Positions 45,754 to 64,000 of a stretch of DNA of 64,000 nt are shown here, piece after piece. Origin of the DNA: Mesaphorura yosii (taxonomy: Eukaryota; Arthropoda; Collembola; Poduromorpha; Tullbergiidae); the NCBI GenBank assembly GCA_009869945.1, contig WIXG01000394.1, positions 1 through 64,000 of the forward strand. The letters run 5' to 3'. Position 1 is the first letter of the stretch. The number at the start of each line of letters is the position of its first letter. Below the pieces are notes generated by a model. It worked only from the letters and a program-made list of their open reading frames with translations. It was not told the origin of the DNA and did no database searches. The translations under genes and the position numbers were made by a program.

Positions 45754-48721
45754 TCACATCATAATATTTGATGGCATATGTACAAGCTGTTGAATAATAC
45801 TGCTGGTGCTGGTTCCAGGAGTGATGGGCCCAATATTGTGGCCTAGGCCTTGACTCATGCCGCTGGGGCCAGGGACCATCATTCCCATTCCTATCATGTT
45901 GTGGCCTAACATATTACTATGCCCGTGCTGGAAGGTACTGGAACTTGTGCCGGGTAGCACATTTAATTGTGAATGATGAACATTGCCGCTATTGTGGGGT
46001 TGATGCTGAGATGGTTGGTGATGATGATGCTGCTGCTGATGAGCCATGTTCATCATACCAAGTTGCGAATGCGAATGAGCCGAATGATGTGCCACAGGTT
46101 GGTGCAAAACAGCCGGTGCAGGAGTTAACGAGTGTGCTGACCTAGAACTAACAAGTTGAGAAGGTAAGGAATTTGACGACGATGTTGAGGACGCTGGAGA
46201 AGGGTGCAGGGCCAGATGCGGCGTCTGGAGAGGATTCAACGCAATTGGAAGATCTCCCTCTGTCCAATGTATCAGATTGTGTTCTGGAAGTTGTGATGCG
46301 GTGAAATGGTCCTTCAATAGCATTTGAGTAAAGTTGCAATGCATTTGGTGAGCATCATTCTCGCGAGCAGGGTCACAGTTCAACCGGTACAGATCTACAA
46401 CAATTGATAATATGAGTACAGAAAGTAATGGCAGTGAAGTTTAGAAATAGTCTCTTAATATTCCAACCTTTGAGTACAGCTGACGCCCAAAGTTGGACAT
46501 GAACATCAGGTATTTTTGACGCCAACTGCATGGCCGGGGTGACCATGTTCATGCTCTCTCGACTATTGCCTAGTGATAAGAATATGTGACCCAAAAGTAC
46601 CAGCGAACACGATGTGAGGCGGTTCAAATCTTCGGCGTTGGCCATTTTCAGGCTCTCGCGTAAATATCTCCTGCAACAATTACAAACAATTTAGAACTTT
46701 TCCCATACCTTACAGCATTAACCTATCTTTCATCGCGTGACTAGTCTATGATCTTACTTGGCATCATTGTATCTAGCTTGAAAGAAAGACTGCAGGCCTT
46801 GTACGTAGTAAGCTGCCGCACGAAGACTGTGAGAGGCCGACGGTAGAGTCTCCGGATTTATTTGCTCAATTAGACTTTGAAATTCTGGTTCACGCTTTGT
46901 CCTTAAATAGACTATCGCTAAATTTAAATGAACGAAGGTCCAGAGCTCGCGTTCTTGCGAAGTCTGCAAAACCAATAGAAAGATTAGTTTCTTGCCGTCG
47001 TCCTGAACATTTACAATGCAGAAGACATTACGTACTTGTAAAGCAGTGGAAAACTGGATTTCAGCAGCTTCCATGCAATTCATCGACATTGCATACAGCC
47101 CTAAAAGAGTATGAAGTGGAGCTTTATGTGACGTGAGAAGTTTGGGATGTTGTTGGCAAAGAGTGAATGCTTGTGAGATTTCCTGGAATAAGAAACCAGT
47201 ATAAATATTCCAATTGCTACGAACTGAATAGAGTATGATCGGCTTACCTGTAGAGCTTGAGCCTTGTTACCCATTACTAGTCTGCACATAATTATTTGTT
47301 CGAGAAGGAGAAGTTGGAAAGTGTGCAGTATTGGTTGCTGTTCCAAAACTACAAAACAAAACATTGCGTTATCTAATGAAAAAAATAGACGCGGGTTAAG
47401 GAACTCACTTCTTAGTTTATCAATTTGGATGAGGGCTTTGTCGGTGTACTTTTGGGCTTTGTCTAAATAGCCTCCTTGCATGGAATGCATTGCTGTGATG
47501 AGATAGACTAAAACACACAAGTGCTCTTTGGGCATCCACATAAACATATCTCCCATGTTTTCAGCAACCAATTCTACACGAATGCAAAGTGCAGAACCTT
47601 CAAATTGATGTTCAATAAATTCGAACTGAGACTGAGCTAAATACTCTTACCTTCGTCCGATGGCCATGACGGTTGCGTAATTATTTGAATACTTTGCTGA
47701 AGTTGTTTCAAACTCGGTTTGACACTCTTAATTTGACCGGCCATCAAATAATGACACACCTGAACGTGAAAAATGTCTTGAGTGCATGCCGAAGATTTCA
47801 GTTTTGCATGGCACTGCCTTTTAATTATTACCTGAAGGACAAGAAAGAACACTTTGAGGTACTCTTTTTGGTGTTGATTTCCCTGCCAGGCTTCTACAAG
47901 CAAGCTGGCCTGCTGCAACAATGGATGGACTTCTTGAAACCTCTTCGATATCAGCAAGAGCTGCCAGACAAACAAAACTAGTAAAGACGCTCTTGAACCT
48001 AACAATTGCAGTGTCAAGTATCCTCACCATCCCCTTGCTCAGAAGAAATAATACCCTTGTGTAATGTGCCATTGAATATTCGGTGTATTCAACACCGAAG
48101 CCCAAAAGGCTGCAGGCTGAGCTGTAATCCTTTTCAGATGCATGGATTTGCTAAAATGGAATAGAATCAAATCATCAAACTACAGATCTACAGATTCTGT
48201 ATATACACATATCAGGAAATTGGTTCTTGTTATAAATGCTCACAGATAACTGGAAGATTAGCCGACAGTGCCAGTAACAGTTGGAGTTGGACAACTCAAT
48301 TGCTTTTCTTAATATTGGCTTCGATAAATTAGACTGATTCAATTCTTCTGAGTAAAGCTTTGCGAGAATACTTGCGGACTCAAATTTCACATCGTCGAAG
48401 TTGGCAATGGGCTGTGATTGTGTCCACTAAATAGAGAAAAGAGGCTCGTGATTTTTATATTATTTACTCACATGTGTATTAAGTGATGGTATTTACCGCT
48501 TGCTCCAGATGCGCCCTCGCTAAGTCCGTATTTTTCGTATGAGTTAATAAGATGCTTCCCAGTTGCAAATGCGTTCTTGCTTCGACTCTTGTCGGTGGTT
48601 TAAAGTTAAAAACAGCTTCAAGGCATTGGATGCAATGCTTAATGTTTGGTGGACTCGAGGTCCGAAAATATTCCGCAATACCCAGCAGGGACAAATACCA
48701 AGCGTCTTGATTCGAAGCCAT
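45754..48721 (-). CDS. MAU2: MAU2 (SCC4) cohesin loading factor homolog (11 coding exons, 743 aa)
   Basis: Exons, 5' to 3' on the minus strand: 48497-48721, 48244-48426, 48028-48150, 47832-47960, 47651-47759, 47409-47573, 47248-47348, 47036-47182, 46758-46963, 46468-46670 and 45754-46394. All phases agree. The family sequence is clear throughout: [18 protein letters not shown] at the start, [67 protein letters not shown], then [26 protein letters not shown]2 is a helical TPR-type superhelix that wraps the N-terminus of NIPBL/Nipped-B; together they load cohesin onto chromatin. After the conserved [12 protein letters not shown] the protein runs about 140 residues beyond the family's usual end in a Ser/His/Gln/Pro-rich low-complexity tail. 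Confidence 0.95.
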
Positions 48722-51700
48722 ATGTCATGTGGTATTACATTGACGCTTATCTCCAGCAATAAATTCAAATTACCAGTGAATTCAGGGCAAGCGTAGGGAC
48801 CACAATGATGAGGTACCCAAGTCCTGGTTGGTTTGTAAGTATCGTGGGGTAGGTCTGCTGGCAGTTTATCTGAATTGAGTTTATAATTGGACGACGGATA
48901 TTCAATGTGACTTGGGCACCATTACCTGTATGCAAATACCGATTGGATTAAAAAGAAGGCAAAGTCCAGTTAACATGCACTTGTGCTTGTACTTACATCA
49001 TGATCAAATTGTGGCAGGTGCCAAATGCTGAACATTATTGCAGTTGCAGGTTGGCGTTGAGTTAGAGTGAAAGGCGAGTGAAATTCTAGGTGATAGCGTA
49101 TGAACTGTCCCATCCAATTCTGTTAACGACGTTAGCCCATTATCGATTGTTCACCATCAATTCAATTGCAAGGAACACAATAGTCCACTTTCACCACAAA
49201 TCCAGTCACACTTCGATGCACCGAAATAATTTTGGTATTTATTTACATTTTTATTTTGAATTTTAGTTCAATTTTTGTCACTTCACTCCAGTCAGCAGAG
49301 ATTGCAGATGATCTAAATACTTCTGTTGTATCTTGGGCAGAAATTACAAAGTAGTTTGATGATTGGATTGAGTGATGGTGTGAGTGTCGTTTTTACCGTG
49401 AGAGCCAGAAGCCAGCGTTTATTTACGCATTTTATCCGCACCATATACCCGTATGCAACTCAAGCACTAATTTTGGCGTGAGGTTAGAGTCCTGCTGTAG
49501 CTTGGCTTGCTTGTATCTGTGATTCATAATAAAAAGTACAGCGCTTGTACTGGTACAAGCGAAATGTGACGTCAGAACACACACTTTCCATCCAACAACA
49601 GCGAGTTTTGTGGCTTTTGCACTGACTGACTCTTATCTTCTCCCATGCCATTGTGTAGAGTGCAAGTGTAAAGCTACAGCAGAGCCGACTCTGAAGTGAG
49701 GTACCAAAAAAGAAAAACACATTTTCTGTCACCTTTCTTTCCAATTTTGGGGACTCACAATTTTGACCATTCATCGTGAACATAAACAGTTTGCAAGCAT
49801 TTTTCATGGCGAATATTATGATTCATTGTATCCAATCAATTTTGTACCGAATCCCGGTTATTACAAGGTAAAAGGTTTCTGGACTTCGGAATTTGAGGTT
49901 AATTTTTAAGGCGACAGCGTGATACAATTAGGCTTGCCATCGTTTCGCTTTCTTTTCTAGAAAGCATATTCATCCATCTCTCCTAAGGTTCATAGAACGT
50001 AGTGTAAACATAACGATAACTGCTCACATATTCGTCCGTTTGATGTGTTGACGAAGAAAGTCCACCAGTGTCTCATAATTATGCTACCGGAACTTTTAAT
50101 TAGCATTTAGGAAAAATTCATAGTCAGAATTTGGCAAAAGCCGCAGCAACTTCGTGGCTTACTTTTACCTAGCACACGTGTAACCTCGTGTACATAAGTC
50201 GGCCGCACAAATAACGCGCATTAATTGGTTAGTATTAGGATGTGAGCAGGCATCAGCCATGACATGGACATGGCACGAGCCGAGAAGGTGAAAGAAGGTG
50301 CCTGCCTGCGTCGCATTGTTCCGTGCTCGCATTCGCTTTCTCCTTGAGCACCAACACGTATTCTTTCCGCTACCTTTTTGTCATTACTACGTTTAAGACG
50401 ACTTTTCTCTCCGTCCGCTCTGAGCTGATGCAAAGTATTATTATTATTTTGTACACGAGTAATTTTAACTCCTTCAACTTTATACTCGCGCCCGGATCGA
50501 TAAATCAATTTCAAATGTTTTAAACACAAATGTACACAGCAAGCAGACAGGCGGGCAAGTGCGAGCGAGCGAGTCTGGAGTGAGTTCGCGAAAAAAGAAT
50601 GAAGAAAGTAAAAGAAGATGAAGAAGTCGTCCTCATCGCGGAGTAATCGTGGTGGCACCGTCCGTGTAATGCCATATCCCATATCGTCCATGACATGGCA
50701 GACAGTTGTGGTGCCTGTCCTTCCTCCTGCAAATGATTGTATTGTAGATTCCAAGAAGTTATACGCAAATTGAAAAATATACAAGTTGATATCACTGGAG
50801 TATCCAGGATGAGATCCCACACGCCATATAGCAGAGGACAGGAGACAGGAGCCGAGAGTGAGACCAGACTTTAGGGGGCTTACTCGATTTTATTTCTTCC
50901 AGCCAAACCAAAACGTGGTGCGGCTGAGAAGGAGAACGAGTGAAAGCGAGAGAAAGAAAACTTATTAGTGATTTGGTTTCATCATTTTCATTCCGAGTAT
51001 GCAATTCGGCTCTGTTCTGAGATCTTCCATCTTGGACGACCTGTATCACGACGTGTGCTCGACACGCTCCGCGTGAAATACAGTTCTTGAGGACTTAGGC
51101 GCAATGCATATGCTTAATACTGAAATGTCCGAGAGGTGTCATGGGCCACAGCAACTTATTGACAAATAATAAAGGGCATACGCATTGCAAATTATGTCTC
51201 TTCTTCTGTCTCTGGTACAAGGAACAGATCTGAAATTCCTTCGCTTTGCCATTAAACTTAATTTGCAGAATTCTTGGAAGTGATGGCTTCCGCTTCTCAG
51301 TTTCAAGTTCCCTTCCTTTGAAACAGGCAGTTCAACTAGTTTCAACTTTCAAGTCCGCAACACAATGCGCAAGCTTCAGTTTTCGTCTTCCAAGTGAAAC
51401 TGTACATTACACTATATGAGTAATTGTCATTCATGAAGTATCGATTTGCGATTTCCTGTGAAACGGCCTCCTGCCTAACCTAACACACGATGACGCTCAA
51501 GCAGATAAAATTAACTTTACACGTTGCAGTAAACTGCCGATTGCCGATTGCTAGAAAATAATGTGGTGACCTAAGAAGTTGGCTCTCGTAATATACGTCA
51601 ATCTTGAATTGTAACAAACGGTGGTGTGGCCTTTATTTATCCCAAGTTCTTATTTGAGTGCTCCTGGTACAGTGCTTTCTCCTCTCATACAGCCTAAATT

Positions 51701-54700
51701 AAAGTGGTGTGTAAGCATGTTTTGCGCTTCAATAATGTTAATTGGGTTATCTGGGACCAAATTGCTATTCCATACAGGATTTCATAAATGATTTTGTACT
51801 TGGAGTCGGGAATAGAGCTCATACGATCACATTCCCCATCAAGGATACGAGTAAGAGACACATTTGCGATGAGATGACCCGTGTCGCCCAAGTAGAGTAC
51901 GTGCAGCGCAGCAGTGAATGCAACAATGCACAATCCACAGCTTCCGTTAATGAGTGGTGAAATGGGGAGATGGTATTAATAGTAAGAATCAAGGAATGAG
52001 AGGCTAAACGCTAAAAACGCGTCAGCCTCACACAGACTCCTCTTCCGGCGCCATGAGCCAAGCCATCCAAGCACGCTCAACAGCAAGCAGGGCAGCGGTG
52101 GGATTATTGCGACTGCAACGGGCGAGTGTTGTCGAGTGGAGTATCAAGAATCTATAATATTCATTTCTTTTCAAAAACACGCAAAAAATGACTCGGTAAT
52201 GAGTGGAGTTTTGGGGACTTGTGCGCTTCTCCTTGATTACCATTTTAACTGTTGTGCCTGCCTTCCTTCCACCGCATCACCATCGGCGCGTCATCCATGC
52301 ATGCCTTCGCTCTATACCGTTTCGGACCTCTGCTCTGCTATGCCTATGACTGTAATGGTAGCACAAATAGTACAAAGAGCAACTAACCAATTTGATAAAA
52401 GGAAGACGCCGAAAATATAAATGCCATGCCCTATGCATTGTATTTGTATTTGATTTGATCTTGTTTTATGTAATACCTTTTTCTCTTACTGCTCCGGCAT
52501 TGCACTGCCAGTGCCATGTCTGCCATGCACTCTGGGCTTTACTCAGTGACTCTCCGCTGAGCTCTATGTGTACTTAGCTTCATTTCATCTTATTACATGA
52601 TTGGGAAGTTTTCTATAATAAGTAAGTAAATGGAAGCAGCAACTGTGAGCACTGGCAACCAGACACAGAGAGCAAATGAACGCCAGTGCGTTCGTTCGTT
52701 ATCCTTCGCGTGTAATTTTTTAATATGGGGTTATACCGAGTACAGGGTGCTTGGCTTCGCAGCCCACTCTCGGTGACAGACTGGAGACGGACGCTAATTA
52801 TGATGCGGATGCTGGCCATGAGTGATGGAATGCAGGACTTGCATATAGCAAGAAAGCGTTATGGGACATTTTCAATGCGTGCTTAAAACGATGCTGTTCT
52901 TTGTGCCGGTAATTGCGTTCTGGACACTTCAGCCTAATGTCTCGACCTTAATGAAGTCGTTAATTAATATTCGGGCTAGAATTTCGGATTTACTTAGCAT
53001 TAGTTGACTCAAGAACGCGAGTATTCTCAGGTCGCCCCACCCGCTAGTCGAACAGGCCCCGTAGCAAGTCACTGTCACGACGGCGTCCACCGCGTGCACG
53101 CCGGCTTTCACTTTCCAAGCGGCACGCACTGTGGAGGCATGCCAGAACGCATCCGACCTTGAAATTTGGCCAACCCCGGAACCCTTGACCCTTGACCGAG
53201 GACTGCCGGGCGCGACGTCCTGAGTGGAACGTAAACACAATCACCCCGTACGGCGAGATACTGTAACTTGTAGTTTTTGTATTGCAAATGTTGATGTGTA
53301 GTAAGGGTTACGTCGTGGTGTACAGCGCAAATAGGACCGAGACTGAAGCAAAAGCAATCGTCATCTCATCTAAACTCTTTTCCCATTCTGTGCGTCGGGC
53401 ACATACTTGTGTACTGGCCTGCTGCTGTACTTCACTTCACTGCGCTGACTGAATGAGCTGCGCCGAGGAGCCAGCGTGTGCATGATATGTGTTTTGTGTG
53501 TATACCTTTAATATCATTGCCTATTTGTTACAATGCAATGCTAATGCCAAATAATGCTGGCTCGCTCGCGTTGCTTTGCTTTACTTCACTTTGCGCCCGC
53601 TGACTGCAATCGCAATGGGCAATGAGTGAAAGAGAGAATAGAGAAAAATGTATAAAGAGGAAAAAAATATATTAAGAAGAGACAAGACACAAGAGAGCTC
53701 ATTGACTCGCCATATTGAGTACTTATTAATTCACATTCACACCACCACCACCAACCCAAATCAAAAATTATTAATGCGCTCCTCCACAGCATCTCTCGAC
53801 CTGTGCAACAGTAATTAATTAACCCAACTTAACTCTAATTACCATTGCGTTGGGCTTCAACTCGTCGGTCATCTTGTGATCTTGTCGCCCCCTTCGGGCC
53901 ACGTACGAGCCGAGCCAAGTCAAACTTGATTAGTTGTTCGCACCACTCAGAGTCAAGTTTCGATTTTATTTATTTTACCGTGCTATACAACAACAGTGCT
54001 TGTGTAAATACAAAATTCATTCATTTTAGTGCAATTTGGTGGTCGAATACGCGAATGACAGTGGACACTGACGACGACGACGTAGAAGACAATTTCCGTT
54101 GTAGTCTCTTAGCGGCGGTAGTGAAATGACATTTAGTGCGCATTCACATACCTGCTAATTTAAATTCTTCCGGATCCAGCCATGCCGAAAATTTGAATGG
54201 GCATTTGATCAAGTATGCGATTTTGGAATAATTTTCCTGTTGACATTTGAGTAAGTAATTTTTGACAATTTATTGTATAAATTCGTCGATTGATTGTTTA
54301 ATCAAAATAGTTAGAAGAGTGCATAAAATGCCCCTGTCGCCCCTGTGCTGCATCTACGAATACGGCAATATCTATTTCGGAAAGGAAAAGTAATAGCTAT
54401 TTTCTAAACTTTCACCAGGCACACCTTATTGATTGGATGGACGATTGAGTCCTTAAATCACATCCCAGGTGGACAGCAATTTCAATCTAAATGTGAAGTT
54501 GGTCACTATCAAGGTGTGGAAATTGTGGATGATTGACATATCCATGCTCTAGTTTATGTGCGTTGAAACCGGGCTCAGAAGCTGACAATCAACCCTAGCT
54601 TTGTCAACCACCGGCTACTGACGATATAATTGCAACTGGATATTCAAATTCCTGATTACAGGTACGGGTCATCCTAAGCCCAGCACTGTGCATGGCAAGA

Positions 54701-57700
54701 TATTGAATATTAGTTATTCAACTAGAGCATTAACAGATTTGCATGACGGGCGGGCGTTTTGTTAGGCCATGCAATTCTTAGTATCTGTATCTATCCCGGT
54801 CATCTCATTTTGTTGCACCAACTGCTCCAAACTCTGTCACTGTCAAATGTATCCAAAATCAATGGAATTATAAATTAAGATGCATAATTACTATCGTATT
54901 GGTCTCATTTGATAACAACGCCTCAATGGCATCACACTAAAGAAGCATAAGGTAAAAGGCGGCCATCGATTTCGGAATTTCGAAGCATCATTCAGTGACG
55001 TATTAATCATTGTAATGAGTTGGTTACACTTGGTCATAATCAAGATGGCTTGGCTGAGGTTCCAAAATTCAGAATGTAATGTAATGGTGAGTATTAACAC
55101 GAGTTTGATCATTTTAGTCGGCCAGCAATTTCCGTTAAGCATGCCTTTGGTCACCTTCTCCTCGTCTAATGGGCAGTATCACGAACTGAAAACTGATTAC
55201 TTTGATATTAATTTTCGGGACCGAGTAAGCATTAGTGCACTGTGATGACATCATGTCATGTGCTAATCGTACATGTTGATCACACGAGCGTTATGGGCGA
55301 AAGAGATCAAGGCCATTTTATCCATTTTTACAATTATAAAGTGTGATTGTGAGAAGTGTCGTATTGTACCTACAACATTGCACGGCAGTTACAAGACAAG
55401 GCTGACTGGGAGACATTCGGAAAAGTGCAAAAGGGGAAGCGAATTATAGAAACTGCGTTTTAAAGTTAATGAGCATGGCTGCTATACAATAACAGGAGAC
55501 TCGCGGTATCAGAATCGCACACGTAATTGCCATTGCCACATTATTGACGAAGGTAGCGTAAATTTATGGATTAATTAGAATAGAATGACACGACGACGGT
55601 AAGGAAAAAAGAAAGCCATTGTAAAGTTGAAGTAAATAGGTTTTGCATTTGCAGTTCTGTTACAAGCGAGCTTGAACCTAAATTATACATATTTCATATT
55701 TATGATAATTTGACGATGATGGCGATGGCGAATAGACAGCCTCTGCTCGCTCTTCCACTGTTGCTGTTGAGTGAGCTTGGATTCAAGTGATAAACTCTTA
55801 TTCTTACTCTGCACAGTACATGCTAATATTTTGTCAGTAATAATTATAATGAGTGCGCAAAATAAATGCTCCTTTCTGCCAATCTAAGTCGAACAGGCAG
55901 TGCAGATGGCTATAGCAGCGGTGGGCACAAGCAGAGTGCAGAGAGAAGACAACAACTTAAACGTTCCAATCCAAATCCCATGTCATCCAACCCCCTTTGA
56001 TAAACAATAGCAAAAATGCTGCTGGGTTTTGGGTTAGCTTCAACTTCTGCTTGACGAGAGCAGCGGAGAGCGAGAGAGTTGAGTCTCACGCAAAGTCAAA
56101 GACAAAAAAATTAATATAAAAATAGGTGATTATTATGTACAACTTGTAGAAGGTGGCAGCCATTACAAGCAAACGCCGCATCACAAGCGTCAAGTCGCGG
56201 CGAGTGGCAATGGCGATAGCGTTTGATGAATCGTTGATGCTGTGATGTGGATGGATGACGGTGACGGTCCTCCTGATTTTCTTGGCAAATGAGCAAAATT
56301 GCACCAGATATCAATCTCCGCTGTACGTACTGCGAAATGGAAAACACAAAAGGCGACCAAGTCTAGATAAATTACAGTTTAAAATTAAATTATCGAGAAT
56401 AGCTCTAATGCAACTTTGGTCAGTGGTAGCTGCAAATAAATGTATAAAAGAATTGAATGTTGTACAAATGCAATATGCCGTTAATTCGAACGCCAAGCGC
56501 GTAAAAGGCTGCTTTATAGCATTTGTCGTGTTACTCTCCGTGCCCTTTTCTAATTATTTCGATTGTTCGCAATGCTCATGTATTATGCATATTTTATTAT
56601 TTTGTGCATGGCGCACTGTTGCGGGTGAGTCGATGTCGTCGTCTCTTCACTGTTCATTGTGGACGCCATGATCGCCAGATTTTTACAAAAGATTTTACTC
56701 TTTGAGTGTAAATAGAAAAGGAGCAGGTTACGTGTGGTTTGTTCGTTAGCACTCGCATTGGCAAAGTAAAATGGTAATAAATAGCATAACATATTTTAAG
56801 GAAATTTTACACACACTGAACCAAGACAAGGAGACGAAAGAAGTTGAGTTACCAAGAGAGAACAAGACGCGGAAAAATGGAAGGTCCCCTGTTCGGGTTC
56901 TAATTCTGTGTAATTCTCTCCTGCTCTCTTCCACTTCTTCATTTATTGCTGTGGGTCCGTCTTGCTCTGTTCTACTCGTGTGCACTCATTTTCTGTGACA
57001 TGACTGACACTCGACTTGTGTGTGTTATTTCTGTAATCATGCTGGTAATCACTTTTATAAGGTTAGCAAGTATTTATGTCTGCATCCGTGCGTGCCCACA
57101 AGAAGCAAAGCAATATCGAACGAATGTGCCATTGTGTTGTGCAAAGTGTATTTTTGAAACTACAAATAAATGCTTTGACGATGATATATGCTCGATGTAT
57201 TAAGTATGCCAGTATGCGTGGTTTGGAAATGATATGCAATTCTCTGTTCTCTGCCTTGTTACTATTAGAATAGTAAGGTTAGCCAGTACAATAAATTCTT
57301 TTAACCACGCTTAGGCTTTAGGCTTTGTTTGATAAGTATATGTTGTGATGCTCGTTATGCGACTTGCAGACGTCGACGTATGGACTGTGAAATTAAAGGA
57401 TATGACATACATGATAAGGTGACATCAAAGCTTGGAATCAGGTCTTTGAGGCATAACGTCAAACTTTGCCAATTTCTAGTCAGTCTTGCAGTAATTTTAG
57501 TGACAATCGTTTTTACAATGCTATCGTCAGTGCACTGTCTTGGATAATTGAATATTGAAACCGCTGAGGTATCCATCGATGGATACGGTATTTCTGTCAT
57601 CTGTACTGTATCTGCATCGAAGTTTATGAACTGAGAGCCAGTCGGCAATTTGATCTTCTAGTAATCAAGTCAGGAATTGCATTGCAATTTAGAAATAATT

Positions 57701-57949
57701 TTGCTCCAAAACACATTGCTGCTGAACAGACGACAATTTAATGTCGTCCAAAGCATATAAATTCACCGGTTTAGGGCTAAAGCTTCGCCAAATATATTTT
57801 TAATAGTTTACTGGAGAGAATTCGGCACAAGTTTTAATTTCCAAATTGCTTGAACTTACAGATTCGACATCGAAGCGCATTCACTCGGAATTACCAGCAA
57901 TATCCACATAGTTGAAGGAGTCGTGACTCGTTGACGTTTACAAGGGCCA
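48722..57949. other. Region without recognisable genes; MAU2 promoter and probable p66 promoter and long first intron
   Basis: Nine kilobases with no conserved protein, RNA gene or intact transposon that I can see. The first few hundred bases should hold the MAU2 promoter. The rest probably holds noncoding first exon(s) and a long intron of p66, mirroring the layout upstream of the serine-rich gene. Short frames on both strands lack ATG starts, splice context or family resemblance. Confidence 0.45.
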
Positions 57950-63582
<5,633 letters not shown>

Positions 63583-64000
63583 TTCAACTCTTACAACTTG
63601 CTGATACCGACAGCAGCGTTGTTCTTGTGCAGTCAGTCTAACAATTCATACTAGTATTCCTGGTAGTTTCCTAACCTAAGTACGTGAATTTTTTTTAAAT
63701 AAGATGACGTGAAAGCATTAGTTAATAGTTAATTACACGTTCCAAGAACTACTTACTGTGTACACCAATTGCATCCGTGCGTGGTTTCAAATAATTCCAA
63801 AGAGAATTCGTTCACTTGCACGTTGGTGCAAACTTATGGACTTACATTTAGAGTAGTTATCACTCACTGATTTCACTGTGTCCCATTGAACCTGTCATAT
63901 CTGAGGGACTGCAAAACAAGCATCCATGATCGCGTTTTAATGGCTACTTGAAATCCACCCATTTCCTTTTATACCAAAAAAGTATTGCCTGTTTTCAACA
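63583..64000 (+). other. 3'UTR of p66
   Basis: No further coding exon or clear AATAAA before the window ends; the transcript probably continues past 64000. Confidence 0.5.

Noticed and set aside
57355-57648. Minus-strand open frame just upstream of p66
   Set aside because: No ATG start and no recognisable family; it lies in probable p66 intron or leader sequence.

Overview
This window is nuclear DNA of an animal, very probably an arthropod. Protein genes are split by introns with GT..AG borders, most introns are 70-100 bp with a few of several kb, and AATAAA polyadenylation signals follow the stops. Recognisable animal genes are polyubiquitin, GKAP1, TACO1, LACTB2, MAU2 and p66/GATAD2 (simjang). 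A springtail (Collembola) is my best guess, because that group is known for horizontally acquired biosynthetic and carbohydrate-active genes; this is an inference from gene content only.

Layout. The window opens in the 3' end of a polyubiquitin gene (+). About 15 kb without recognisable coding sequence follows, probably the promoter and long 5' intron of a two-exon gene (15890-23542, +) for a 1500-residue serine-rich nuclear-type protein that I cannot name. Its 3.15 kb intron carries a decayed gag fragment of an LTR retrotransposon. Convergent to it is a small two-exon gene (24384-24716, -) for a secreted six-cysteine peptide. Then come GKAP1 (-) and, across a short divergent promoter, TACO1 (+).

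The unusual part lies between TACO1 and LACTB2 (about 29.9-43.5 kb). It holds a nonribosomal peptide synthetase (adenylation - carrier - condensation-like; -), a divergent 1978-residue fusion protein (+) combining sulfotransferase, DegT/DnrJ/EryC1/StrS aminotransferase, SAM-methyltransferase-like, GT-B and GT-A glycosyltransferase-like and GH5 glycoside hydrolase domains, and two head-to-head copies of the bacterial mechanosensitive channel MscL with a C-terminal zinc-ribbon-like tail. All four look bacterial in ancestry. They carry eukaryotic signals (TATA boxes, small 5'UTR introns, one intron inside the GH5 domain, AATAAA signals) and sit between normal animal genes, so they read as an established horizontally acquired island and not as contamination. 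A joint role in making an aminoacylated, methylated or sulfated amino-sugar glycan is plausible but is an inference.

After the island come LACTB2 (+, single coding exon), MAU2 cohesin loader (-, 11 coding exons) and a roughly 9 kb stretch without recognisable genes that is probably the promoter and long first intron of the last gene. That gene is p66/GATAD2 (+, 8 coding exons, 1485 residues), a NuRD-complex component, which ends about 400 bp before the window does. Exon borders were read by hand from reading frame, splice consensus and agreement of phases. I found no tRNA, rRNA or CRISPR.
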